DNA of 64,000 nucleotides, taken from Leifsonia shinshuensis. GTDB taxonomy: Bacteria; Actinomycetota; Actinomycetes; Actinomycetales; Microbacteriaceae. The translations under genes and the position numbers were made by a program. Numbering within the stretch: position 1 is the stretch's first letter; every line of letters begins with the position of its first letter. The notes below the pieces were generated by a model, which saw only the letters and a list, made by a program, of their open reading frames with translations, did not search any database and was not told the origin of the DNA. Location: the NCBI RefSeq assembly GCF_022606355.1, contig NZ_JAHHZQ010000004.1, forward strand, positions 434,001-498,000. Direction: 5' to 3'. Below are positions 8,184-15,798 of the stretch, one piece after another.

Positions 8184-8206
8184 CGACCGACCGAAAGGCT
8201 GTGGCC

Positions 8207-8833
8207 ATGCGCTGGCCCGACTGGCTCAGGAAGCGCACCGTCAAGACGGTGCGCACGCGTCCCTTCGACGAGGACGCCCTGCCGGAACCTGCCGCGCCCA
8301 CGCTCGACCAGACCGTCGAGGAGGGCATGCTGCTCGCGGAATACGCCACCCGCATGGCCGTCAAGAACCACATCGTGGTCGACACGCTGCAGTACGGCCA
8401 CGACTTCGACCCCGCCCGGCACACCGGGGAGGCCGCGCACATGCTGCGCGAGCTCGCGTCGGAGCAGGGGGAGGCCGCCGGCCGGATCGAGGAGGACCTG
8501 GAGGCCGCCCAGGGCCTGCGCGGCGATGCGACGCACCCGCACGACTACCGCGACATCGATGTCGCCAACCTGAGGCTGCGCCGCGACGCGGCGGTCGCCC
8601 TCGCGACCGCGCTGCGCGCGAAGGCCGACTCCGAGGACGAGCTCCTCGCCCTGGTCGAGCGCGGCCGCGTCGACGCCTGGGACGAGGTCGGCCGCGCCAT
8701 CGAGGCCGGGCTCGACGCGTTCTCGGGCGTGGAGGCGCTGCGCGCCGACTACGAGCGCGAGAAGCCCGCCCGCCTCAAGCTGCTGATCTGGCGCGACCTC
8801 GCGCGGCTCCAGGAGGAGCGCACGGGGTACTGA
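8207..8833 (+). CDS. Conserved hypothetical protein, helical
   Basis: A 208-residue soluble, mostly helical protein rich in Ala, Glu and Arg with no signal peptide or membrane segment. Notable segments are TVEEGMLLAEYATRMAVKNH, a charged EQGEAAGRIEEDLEAAQGL stretch and a repeated RLRRDAAVALATALRAK helix. I recognise no catalytic motif. It looks like an actinobacterial conserved protein of unknown function. ATG 8207 has GAAAGG about 8 bases upstream, and GTG 8201 is an alternative two codons earlier. The next gene starts 4 bases after its stop, so the two are likely co-transcribed. Confidence 0.75.
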   Translation: MRWPDWLRKRTVKTVRTRPFDEDALPEPAAPTLDQTVEEGMLLAEYATRMAVKNHIVVDTLQYGHDFDPARHTGEAAHMLRELASEQGEAAGRIEEDLEAAQGLRGDATHPHDYRDIDVANLRLRRDAAVALATALRAKADSEDELLALVERGRVDAWDEVGRAIEAGLDAFSGVEALRADYEREKPARLKLLIWRDLARLQEERTGY

Positions 8834-8837
8834 GAGG

Positions 8838-9494
8838 ATGGCGCCTGTGCTGGCAGCGTTAGGGAGGATCTCGCGACGACGGCGCAGACTCGGCGGTGAC
8901 TTCGACGAACCGGAGTCGAGCGACCGCGCACGGCGGCTGACCGCGCGCTGGAACGAGGTCTGGCCGGGCAGCGAGCCTGCCGGTCACCTGCTGCGCTACG
9001 CATACGCGGAACGCTGGGTGCGCTTCCACAGTCTGCCGGACGGCAAACGGTACGCGGAGACCACCGCCGAGTCCGACGCGATCCTCGACCGCCACCTCAC
9101 CGTCCTGCGCGAGCTCCTGGCCTCGGAGGAGTCCTCCGCGCTCGTGCTGATCGCGCAGGAATGGGATCGTGCCGATCTGGCGGGCGGGTGGACGCGCACC
9201 GCACCGGTGGCGTGGTGGCCGTGGCGCACCCACACGGAGCCGGACGAGGACGGGCTCCCGTCGCTCACCACCTACTTCTGGGCGGCCGACGCCCGCACAC
9301 CGACCGACCTCGCGCCGCTCCTGCGTCTCGTGGCGGACGACCGGGCACACCTCCTCGTGGCGCCGCCCTCCCTCGAATGGATCTATGCGCCCTACGACGG
9401 CGGAGCCGACATCGTCCTCGCCGACCGCTCACGTCGTGACGGCCTCGCTGCGGCGCACCCGGACTGGCTCTCGCCCCGCCCCGACGGCCTCTGA
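8838..9494 (+). CDS. DUF3885 domain protein
   Basis: A 218-residue protein. The central segment HLLRYAYAERWVRFHSLPDG followed by KRYA and a run to LTVLRELL is the DUF3885 signature. The C-terminal part carries TTYFWAADARTPTDLAPLL and LEWIYAPYDGGADIVLA. The family has no known activity and is often found in variable gene neighbourhoods. It is probably co-transcribed with the upstream hypothetical gene. Its stop abuts the stop of the convergent LMF-family gene with no intervening base. Confidence 0.83.
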   Translation: MAPVLAALGRISRRRRRLGGDFDEPESSDRARRLTARWNEVWPGSEPAGHLLRYAYAERWVRFHSLPDGKRYAETTAESDAILDRHLTVLRELLASEESSALVLIAQEWDRADLAGGWTRTAPVAWWPWRTHTEPDEDGLPSLTTYFWAADARTPTDLAPLLRLVADDRAHLLVAPPSLEWIYAPYDGGADIVLADRSRRDGLAAAHPDWLSPRPDGL

Positions 9495-10934
9495 TCAGCC
9501 CCGCAACCCCACCGGCGGCACCAGCATCCCGACCTCCGAGCGCACCCACCGTGCGCCGGTCCCGCGCTTCTCCTCGCGGGTCGCGAACCGGTACAGGTAC
9601 ATCCGCGCGCGGACCGAGCGGGGAGGCCGGCCGGCGAACGGGTCGAGGCGGAGGAGGCGCAGGGTGGGCCGGTCGGCCTCCAGCAGCCGCAGCAGGAACA
9701 CCTCGAACCAGGGTGAGTCGCGCGAGCCGAGGGCGAGGAACCACATCAGCCAGTCGAGGCGCAGGTGGTACGGCGCGAACTGGCGGGGCAGCATCCGCAC
9801 CTCGCCCGGCTTGCCTTTGAAGCCGTACTCGAGCCAGCGCGCTGCGGGATCGTGGGGGTCGTCCTCCGTTCCCTCGACCACCACCTCGAAGCGTTCCTTC
9901 GTCACGCTGCCGAAGGCGCCGTAGGCGTTGACCAGGTGCCAGCGGTTGAAGCTCGCGTTCATCAGCTGGCGGCGCCGGAACAGGTTGCGCAGCGGCCACC
10001 AGCTCAGCGCCACCAGGAGGGCGCTCGCGAGCAGGGCGACGGCGGCGTACCAGACCGGCACGTCAGGGGAGCCGATGCCGCCGGTCGGCGCCCCTCCCGT
10101 CAGCCACCGCCAGGCGCCGTCGCTCACCCCGGCGAACGCGAGCACGATCGTGATCCAGTTGAGCCACGCGAAGTTGCCCGTCGCCACCAACCAGAGCTGC
10201 GTCAGGATGATGACCGCCGCCGCGATGCTCGCGACCGGTTGCGGCAGGAACAGCAGCCAGGGCACGACCAGTTGCGCGAAGTGGTTGCCCAGCACCTCCA
10301 CACGATGCCACCACTTCGGCAGGAGGTGCGCCGTGCGACTCAGCGGGTTCGGCATCGGCTGCGTCTCGTGGTGGTAGTACAGCGCCGTCAGGTCGCGCCA
10401 GGACCGGTCGCCGCGCATCTTGATCATCCCTGCGCCGAACTCCAGCCGGAACACCAGCCAGCGCACCAGGATGACGACCGTGATCGGGGGAGAGGTGTCC
10501 CACGCGCCGAGGAAGGCCACCGTGAAGCCCGCCTCGCAGATCAGGCTCTCCCAGCCGAACCCGTAGAAGGTCTGCCCGATGTTCACGATCGACAGGTACA
10601 GGAACCACACGATCAGGAACGCCGGGACGAACACGTACGACGGCGTCAGCTGCAGCACGCCGACGACGACGAGCGCCGAGAGCGCCGCCCCGGTCCAGGC
10701 GACCGCGCGCAGCAGGCGGTCGGAGTACCGCAGCCGGAACAGGGTCGGCTGGCGCCGGGCGTAGGCGTTCCGCAGGTACCGTGGCGCGGGCAGGAGGCCG
10801 TGCTCGCCCAGCAGCGCGGGGAACTGCGCCACCGCCGACAGGAACGCGACGACGTAGAGGGCCGCGACGCCGCGCTGCAGGATCTCGCGCGCGATCGTGT
10901 AGTCGGTGCCGGCCAGCCAGCCCAGCGCATCCAT
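9495..10934 (-). CDS. Lipase maturation factor (LMF1-like) membrane protein
   Basis: A 479-residue multi-pass membrane protein. It carries the family signatures LYLSIVNIGQTFYGFGWESL, LICEAGFTVAFL, RLEFGAGMIKMRGD and SWRDLTALYYHHETQPMPNP. LMF1-type proteins in animals assist lipase folding in the ER. Bacterial homologues are common in actinobacteria and have no assigned role. About eight hydrophobic helices occupy residues 20-330, followed by a conserved soluble C-terminal region (FEVVVEGTEDDP, QFAPYHLRLDWLMWF). It stands alone between a convergent DUF3885 gene and a phosphatase-fold gene in the same direction. Confidence 0.9.
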   Translation of the reverse strand: MDALGWLAGTDYTIAREILQRGVAALYVVAFLSAVAQFPALLGEHGLLPAPRYLRNAYARRQPTLFRLRYSDRLLRAVAWTGAALSALVVVGVLQLTPSYVFVPAFLIVWFLYLSIVNIGQTFYGFGWESLICEAGFTVAFLGAWDTSPPITVVILVRWLVFRLEFGAGMIKMRGDRSWRDLTALYYHHETQPMPNPLSRTAHLLPKWWHRVEVLGNHFAQLVVPWLLFLPQPVASIAAAVIILTQLWLVATGNFAWLNWITIVLAFAGVSDGAWRWLTGGAPTGGIGSPDVPVWYAAVALLASALLVALSWWPLRNLFRRRQLMNASFNRWHLVNAYGAFGSVTKERFEVVVEGTEDDPHDPAARWLEYGFKGKPGEVRMLPRQFAPYHLRLDWLMWFLALGSRDSPWFEVFLLRLLEADRPTLRLLRLDPFAGRPPRSVRARMYLYRFATREEKRGTGARWVRSEVGMLVPPVGLRG

Positions 10935-11011
10935 CGGTCATCACCTCGACGTGGTCGCGGTATGCCCGACAGCGTACGCCCGCCGACGGCCGGCGGGACC
11001 AGTGCGTCGGC

Positions 11012-11689
11012 CTACGCCGCGAGCTCGGCGTCGAACCGGATGGCGCGGTGGTCGGACGCTCCGGCGGGGAGCACGTCGACATGCTCCACCTCGAAGCCGG
11101 TGGAGGTCACGAAGTCGAAGTAGCCGGTGAAGAACTTGTAGCGCAGGTAGGTCGGCTCGTCGCTGCGGTTGAGGGTGTAGCCCGCCGTGGTGAGGTGACG
11201 CTCCAGCCCTCGGATGAACCACGGGTAGTTGAAGTCGCCCACCATGATGGCGGGCGTCTCGGGTGCGAGTGAGCGCATCCCTTCGTGGGCCGCGGCGATC
11301 TGCTTGCGCCGCAGCGAGTTGGAGGCCGTCAGCGGGGCGGCGTGGAACGACCCGACCAGCACGCGCTCGCCGGAGTCCTTGTCGCGCAGCAGCGCGGCCA
11401 GCAGCCGCTCGTTCGCGGGGGCGAGCACCCGGTCGTGGATCGACTTGTGCACCGCGAAGACCTGCGTGTCCAGCACCTCGTAGCGCTCGTCGCGCACGTA
11501 GACGGCGAGGCCGAGGCGATTGGCGCGCGTCGCGTCCGCGAGCTGGAGGTCGTGCAGGCGGGGTGCGAGCATCTCGCTGTCGCACTCCTGCAGGCAGAGT
11601 GCGTCGGCGTCGTACGTCTTGGCGATGTCCTCGAGCTCGTGACCGGCGGCGTGCTTGCGCAGGTTGTAGCTGATGATCCTCAGGGCCAC
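11012..11689 (-). CDS. Endonuclease/exonuclease/phosphatase-family protein
   Basis: A 225-residue EEP-fold hydrolase, the family of AP endonucleases, sphingomyelinases and inositol phosphatases. Metal and catalytic motifs are ISYNLRKH near the start, CLQECDSEM, SFHAAPLTASNS, MVGDFNYPW and the final ASDHRAIRF. The small size and lack of a signal peptide suggest an intracellular enzyme. The substrate is unknown. GTG 11689 is chosen because AAGGAGG lies just upstream and the fold begins at once. An in-frame ATG at 11746 would add 19 residues upstream of the fold. Confidence 0.82.
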   Translation of the reverse strand: MALRIISYNLRKHAAGHELEDIAKTYDADALCLQECDSEMLAPRLHDLQLADATRANRLGLAVYVRDERYEVLDTQVFAVHKSIHDRVLAPANERLLAALLRDKDSGERVLVGSFHAAPLTASNSLRRKQIAAAHEGMRSLAPETPAIMVGDFNYPWFIRGLERHLTTAGYTLNRSDEPTYLRYKFFTGYFDFVTSTGFEVEHVDVLPAGASDHRAIRFDAELAA

Positions 11690-11837
11690 CCACCTCCTTG
11701 CACTGTTCCGGGTCGTCCGCGGGCGGACATCGCTCATGACGGACATCGCTCATTCTGGCCCACTTCCCGGAGGGTCGAGCGCCGACCGCCCCCATCCCAC
11801 ACGGAATTCACACCCTGGTCATCACCCGTTGGACCGG

Positions 11838-11843
11838 TACGGT
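11838..11843 (+). promoter_or_regulatory. Candidate -10 box for the LigD-type polymerase gene
   Basis: TACGGT fits TANNNT and ends 6 bases before ATG 11850, so the transcript would be leaderless. No Shine-Dalgarno is visible at this start. Confidence 0.4.
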
Positions 11844-11849
11844 GGTCGC

Positions 11850-12872
11850 ATGGCAGGCGATGCAGTCGTACTCACCGTCCCCGGTCCGCACGGCGATCGG
11901 GAGGTCCGCGTCTCGAGCCCTGGGCGGGTCCTGTACTCCGAGCTCGGCATCACCAAGCTCGACCTCGCGAACTACATCGTGGCGGTCGGCGACGCGTTCG
12001 TCCGCGCCAACGGCGACCGCCCGCTGTCGTTGCAACGGTTCCCCGAAGGGATCGACGGCGAGGAGTTCTTCTCCAAGAACCCGCCGCGCGGCACCCCCGA
12101 CTTCGTGCGCTCGGTGCCGGTGGTCTACCCGAGCGGCCGCTCGCATCCGCAGCTCGTCATCGACGAGCCGGCGGCCGCGGTGTGGGCGGTGCAGATGAAC
12201 ACGATCGTCTTCCACCCGTGGCCGTCGCGCGCCGAGGACTCCGACAACCCCGACCAGCTGCGCATCGACCTCGACCCGCAGCCCGGCACCGGATTCGCCG
12301 ACGCCGTGCCCGCCGCGGTCGAGCTGCGCGCGGTGCTCGCGGAGGTCGGGCTCGAGGCGTACATCAAGACCTCCGGCAACCGCGGCCTCCACGTGTTCGC
12401 GCCGATCGAGCCGGTTCGCGAGTTCCTCGACGTGCGGCACGCCGTGATCGCCGCGGCGCGCGAGCTGGAGCGCAGGATGCCGGACGCGGTGACCACCGCG
12501 TGGTGGAAGGAGGAGCGCGGCGAGAAGGTGTTCGTCGACTTCAACCAGGCCAATCGCGACCGCACGATGGCGGGCGCGTACAGCCCGCGCGCGCTGGCCC
12601 ACGCCCCGGTGTCGACACCGGTCACCTGGGACGAGCTCCCGCAGGTCGACCCGCGCGACTTCACCGTGCTCACCGTTCCGCAGCGACTGAGCACTGTCGG
12701 CGACCCGTGGCACGACTTCGGCGAGCGGGCGGGCCGGATCGACGCGCTGCTGGACTGGTGGCAGCGCGATCTCGACAGCGGCCTCGGCGAGCTCCCCTTC
12801 CCTCCCGACTATCCCAAGATGCCCGGCGAGCCGCCCCGCGTGCAGCCCAGCCGGGCCAAGAAGCCCGAGTAG
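11850..12872 (+). CDS. LigD-type polymerase/primase domain protein
   Basis: A 340-residue stand-alone archaeo-eukaryotic primase-like polymerase of the LigD POL type, the enzyme class that fills gaps with ribonucleotides in non-homologous end joining and related repair. Catalytic residues are visible as the metal-binding pair D140 and D142 in IDLDPQPG, the nucleotide-binding SGNRGLH at 175-181, and the third acidic residue D230 in KVFVDFNQ. The early RFPEGIDGEEFFSKNPPRG motif is also typical. It faces a convergent ATP-dependent DNA ligase across a strong inverted repeat. No Ku gene is in the window. Confidence 0.93.
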   Translation: MAGDAVVLTVPGPHGDREVRVSSPGRVLYSELGITKLDLANYIVAVGDAFVRANGDRPLSLQRFPEGIDGEEFFSKNPPRGTPDFVRSVPVVYPSGRSHPQLVIDEPAAAVWAVQMNTIVFHPWPSRAEDSDNPDQLRIDLDPQPGTGFADAVPAAVELRAVLAEVGLEAYIKTSGNRGLHVFAPIEPVREFLDVRHAVIAAARELERRMPDAVTTAWWKEERGEKVFVDFNQANRDRTMAGAYSPRALAHAPVSTPVTWDELPQVDPRDFTVLTVPQRLSTVGDPWHDFGERAGRIDALLDWWQRDLDSGLGELPFPPDYPKMPGEPPRVQPSRAKKPE

Positions 12873-12940
12873 CAATCGCCTCCTCACTTTCTCCCGCGTA
12901 TCGCCGGCGTGTTGCGGGAGGAAGTGAGGAACGGATTGCT
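12871..12940. repeat. Family D inverted-repeat element, copy 1
   Basis: Two 27-base arms (12871-12897 and 12914-12940) pair with four mismatches around a 16-base loop. Core arm sequences are TCCTCACTTTCTCCCGC and GCGGGAGGAAGTGAGGA. The reverse complement of this element matches 49707-49773 along its whole length, including the loop CAACACGCCG, so it is a dispersed repeat and not just a local hairpin. It lies at a convergent gene junction, where it could terminate both transcripts. Confidence 0.85.
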
Positions 12941-12958
12941 GCAGACGGGCCGGTGCCG

Positions 12959-14029
12959 TCAGCTCAGGACGCCGGCGAGGTCGTACGCGATCGGGCGGTC
13001 GAGCTGGTCGTAGGTGCAGGAGGCCGGGTCGCGGTCGGGGCGCCAGCGCTCGAACTGCGCGGTGTGCCGGAAGCGCATGCCCTCCATCTGGTCGTATCGC
13101 ACCTCCAGCACGCGCTCGGGCCACAGTCGCACGAACGACACGTCCTTGCTGGCGGAGAACCTGCTGCGGTCCGTCGCCCCCGTCACGGCCGCACCGCTCT
13201 CGTCGCGCTCGACCAGGGGCTCGAGCTCGTCCACGAGCTCCAGCCGCACCTTGTCGCTGAACGCCGAGACACCTCCGACGTTGCGGAGCACCCCGTCGTC
13301 GCCGTACAGGCCGACGAGCAGAGACCCGACGCCGCGTCCGCTGGTGTGCACGCGGTAGCCGAGCACGACCACGTCCGCCGTGCGGTGGTGCTTGATCTTG
13401 AGCAGGGTGCGCTTGTTCGGCGTGTACGGGCCGGCGAGCGGCTTGGCCACGACGCCGTCGAGCCCTGCGCCCTCGAACTCGACGAGCCACCTCCTGGCCA
13501 GGTCGACATCGGTCGTCGTCCGGGTGAGCTGCAGCGGTGCGGGGAGGTCGCCGGCGAACTCCTCCAGCGCCGCGCGCCGTTCGGCGAACGGCCGGTCGAG
13601 GTACGACTCGTCGCCGAGGCCGATCAGGTCGAACGCCACGAAAGTCGCCGGGGTCTGTTCGGAGAGCAGGTTCACCCGGCTGGCGGCGGGGTGGATGCGC
13701 TGCGAGAGCGCCTCCCAGTCCAGGCGCTGGCTGCCGGGCTCGCCGGTCGGCACGACGATCTCGCCGTCGAGGACGCACGGGGAGGGCAGGAGCTCGCGGA
13801 AGGCGTCGACCAGTTCGGGAAAGTAGCGCGTCAGCATCTTCGAGCCCCTGCTGCCGATCTGCACGTCGCCGATCGTGCCGTCGCCGGCGTCGGCGGCGTA
13901 GACGATGGCTCGGAAGCCGTCCCATTTGGGCTCGAAGCTCAGGCCGCCGGCCACGGCGTCCTGATCCGGTACCGCGGGGACGGCCTTGGCGAGCATGGGG
14001 GCGACGGGGGAGTCCGCGGTGGGAAGCAT
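12959..14029 (-). CDS. ATP-dependent DNA ligase, LigC-like
   Basis: A 356-residue ATP-dependent DNA ligase with an adenylation domain and an OB-fold domain only, the size of actinobacterial LigC. The adenylated lysine is K35 in FEPKWDGFR. Further ligase motifs are SRGSKML, VLDGEIV, FVAFDLIGLG, GLDGVVAK and LLKIKHHRTADVVV. LigC-type ligases act in excision repair and backup end joining. ATG 14029 is chosen because the family begins shortly before VAPMLAKAV. A longer reading to 14104 exists. Its convergent partner is a LigD-type polymerase, so together they supply the two enzyme activities that are fused in LigD. Confidence 0.93.
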   Translation of the reverse strand: MLPTADSPVAPMLAKAVPAVPDQDAVAGGLSFEPKWDGFRAIVYAADAGDGTIGDVQIGSRGSKMLTRYFPELVDAFRELLPSPCVLDGEIVVPTGEPGSQRLDWEALSQRIHPAASRVNLLSEQTPATFVAFDLIGLGDESYLDRPFAERRAALEEFAGDLPAPLQLTRTTTDVDLARRWLVEFEGAGLDGVVAKPLAGPYTPNKRTLLKIKHHRTADVVVLGYRVHTSGRGVGSLLVGLYGDDGVLRNVGGVSAFSDKVRLELVDELEPLVERDESGAAVTGATDRSRFSASKDVSFVRLWPERVLEVRYDQMEGMRFRHTAQFERWRPDRDPASCTYDQLDRPIAYDLAGVLS

Positions 14030-14114
14030 GTCTCGATCATGCCGTGCGAGCCCGGGCATCGGAAGGGCGCCCGAGCCGGTAATCCGCTGCACCCGACGGA
14101 GCATCCGGAAAAGG

Positions 14115-14133
14115 TTAGGTAAGGCTGACCTAT
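14115..14133 (+). promoter_or_regulatory. DtxR/IdeR-type iron box
   Basis: TTAGGTAAGGCTGACCTAT matches the classic DtxR/IdeR operator TTAGGTTAGGCTAACCTAA at 16 of 19 positions. It overlaps the -10 box TATACT (14131-14136) and lies 12 bases before ATG 14146. Iron-loaded DtxR or IdeR binding here would block transcription. Confidence 0.87.
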
Positions 14134-14136
14134 ACT
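14131..14136 (+). promoter_or_regulatory. -10 box of the iron-regulated SIP gene
   Basis: TATACT, a near-consensus -10, lies inside the iron box and ends 9 bases before the ATG. The predicted leader is about 3 bases long. Confidence 0.6.
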
Positions 14137-14145
14137 CGTAGCGAG

Positions 14146-14595
14146 ATGTACCGACCCGACCACGCCGCCCACACCGCCTCCACCGCGCACAACGACGACC
14201 GCGTCCAGTTCCTGGTCGTCGGCGACGAGACGTCGCTGACCGAGTTGGAGGCCGAGCTCGCGCTCCTTCCTCTGTGCGCGCGCGGGCGCGTCTTCGTGGA
14301 GGTCGAGGAGCCGTCCGAGATCGCCGCGCTCGCCGCGCCCATCCGGATGACCGTCACCTGGCTGGTGCGCTCGGCACGCTCCGGCCGGCCCGGCACCGCG
14401 GAGCGCTGCGGTCGCGGTGAAGCGGTGACGCGCGCCGTCCGGGCCTGGACCGCCGAGATGCTGTGCGACGGACCGGGCAACACGCGCGCGGTCGTCACCG
14501 GCTCCTGGGCGCTCACCACCGACGTGGGTGAGCACCTGGTCGAGGTCGTCGGAATGGCGCCGGACGCGGTCAGCCGGCTGTCAGGCTCTCGCTGA
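14146..14595 (+). CDS. Stand-alone SIP domain protein (iron-siderophore reduction)
   Basis: A 149-residue protein equivalent to the C-terminal SIP (NAD(P)-binding) domain of siderophore-interacting ferric reductases, seen in FLVVGDETSLTELEAELALL, VEVEEPSEI, MTVTWLVRS and the GPGNTRAVVTGSW core. Full SIP proteins have an extra N-terminal FAD-binding domain of about 110 residues, which is absent, so the flavin must come from a partner or the protein has another role. Iron control is shown by the operator directly upstream. The -10 position implies a nearly leaderless mRNA. Its 3' end overlaps the convergent SDR gene by 26 bases. Confidence 0.85.
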   Translation: MYRPDHAAHTASTAHNDDRVQFLVVGDETSLTELEAELALLPLCARGRVFVEVEEPSEIAALAAPIRMTVTWLVRSARSGRPGTAERCGRGEAVTRAVRAWTAEMLCDGPGNTRAVVTGSWALTTDVGEHLVEVVGMAPDAVSRLSGSR

Positions 14596-15412
14596 TCGTC
14601 CACAGATCACGGCCGAGCTGGGCGTCCTTCGCCTGGCGCGCCGTGCGGCCGTTGGCCGTGAACCGGTCGAAGTAGGTTCCCGTCGGCGCTCCGACCATCG
14701 CGGGCCCGGCGAGCCGTTCCAAGGGTGCCGCCCCGGCCTCCGCCGTCACCCCGTAACGTCCTCCGGTCACCGCGTTGCCGAACCGGATCAGCGGAGAGCT
14801 CGCGCCGAAGCGGGTCGCCACCGTGCCGGGATGGAACGAGTACGCGCTCACGCCGGTGCCGGTGAGCTGCTCTCCGAGTTCGACGGCGAACAGGATCGTC
14901 GCGAGCTTCGACGTGCCGTACGCCCGCCACCCGCCACGCCAGGGCCGCCGCTCCCAGTTCAGATCGTCGAGGCGGAGCCGTCCGAATCGATTGGCCATGC
15001 TGGCGGTCGAGATCACTCGCACCTCCCGCCCGGCCGCCGCGGTCTCCACGAGCCGCGGCCGCAGGAGGCGTGTGAGCAGGAAGGGCGCGAGGTGGTTGAG
15101 CTGGATGGTCCGCTCATGGCCGTCGACCGTCAGCCGGCGGTCGTGGTACAGGCCGCCCGCGTTGTTGGCGAGCACGTCGATGCCGTCGTAGCGGTCGAGG
15201 AGGTCGGCCGCCAGCGCGCGCACGTCGTCGAGTCGTTCGAAGTCGGCGATGAACGCCGTCGCGCCGATCCGGTCGGCGACCGCACGGGTGCGCTCCGCGT
15301 CACGACCGACCACGGCCACGCGGTCGCCCGCTGCCGCCAGCCGTTCCGCCGCGACCGCGCCGATACCGGAGCTCGCCCCGGTGACGATGATCGTGCGCGC
15401 GGTGTGGGTCAT
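14570..15412 (-). CDS. SDR-family oxidoreductase
   Basis: A 280-residue short-chain dehydrogenase/reductase. The cofactor motif TGASSGIG is at residues 11-18, the structural NNAGG follows at about 90, and the catalytic YGTSK (YxxxK) comes later, with an upstream serine in STASMANRFG. It resembles retinol dehydrogenase/WW-domain-oxidoreductase-like SDRs by the insert before YGTSK. The substrate is unknown. It is the last gene of a minus-strand run, and its ATG overlaps the stop of the HEVVH-containing protein in an ATGA. Confidence 0.9.
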   Translation of the reverse strand: MTHTARTIIVTGASSGIGAVAAERLAAAGDRVAVVGRDAERTRAVADRIGATAFIADFERLDDVRALAADLLDRYDGIDVLANNAGGLYHDRRLTVDGHERTIQLNHLAPFLLTRLLRPRLVETAAAGREVRVISTASMANRFGRLRLDDLNWERRPWRGGWRAYGTSKLATILFAVELGEQLTGTGVSAYSFHPGTVATRFGASSPLIRFGNAVTGGRYGVTAEAGAAPLERLAGPAMVGAPTGTYFDRFTANGRTARQAKDAQLGRDLWTISESLTAG

Positions 15413-15798
15413 CGGTAGCCGCCCTTCTCGAGGCCGGCCTCGATCTCGAAGCGATTGCGCAGCGGGTCGCGCCCGGCCAGCAGGTAGAGGAACGGGAACA
15501 GCATCCCGTAGCGCTGCCATTGCCGCTTGTGCACGACCTCGTGCTCGAGAACGTCGTCCGTCACGTTCTGGTCGGTCAGGTAGCAACCGCCGACGCACGA
15601 TCCGCCGCGTCCGAACGTGCGCTTGGGCATGCCTCGGAACACGAAGAGCCCGGCGCGCCGTTCGACGCGTCCCGTGCTCCAGGCGAAGCCCCAGAGGAAT
15701 CCGACCGTGGTCGCATAGAGGTAGCCGAGCCGGCTGATCGGCGAATCGAGGAAGAGGGAGGCGAGAGGGCCGTCTGCGCGCCGCTGGGTCGTCGTCAC
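15409..15798 (-). CDS. Small protein with HEVVH zinc-peptidase-like motif
   Basis: A 129-residue protein that starts at GTG 15798. The segment DDVLEHEVVHKRQWQRYG holds H86-E87-V-V-H90, the HExxH pattern of zinc metallopeptidases, in a context resembling the DUF4157 or peptidase-like 'LAHELTHVVQQ' type. A hydrophobic stretch (GYLYATTVGFLWGFAW) precedes it, and FPFLYLLAGRDPLRNRFEIE follows, supplying a possible third ligand (E). Such short proteins are often annotated only as hypothetical or Fe-S oxidoreductase in actinobacteria. Only two cysteines are present, which argues against an Fe-S cluster. It is coupled on both sides by 4-base overlaps. Confidence 0.7.
   Translation of the reverse strand: MTTTQRRADGPLASLFLDSPISRLGYLYATTVGFLWGFAWSTGRVERRAGLFVFRGMPKRTFGRGGSCVGGCYLTDQNVTDDVLEHEVVHKRQWQRYGMLFPFLYLLAGRDPLRNRFEIEAGLEKGGYR

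Noticed and set aside
12871-12940. Plain intrinsic terminator only
   Set aside because: The match with 49707-49773 over arms and loop shows that it is a dispersed repeat element, although it may also terminate.
15409-15798. Fe-S oxidoreductase
   Set aside because: Only two cysteines are present, which is not enough for a typical cluster. The HEVVH motif is the more informative feature.
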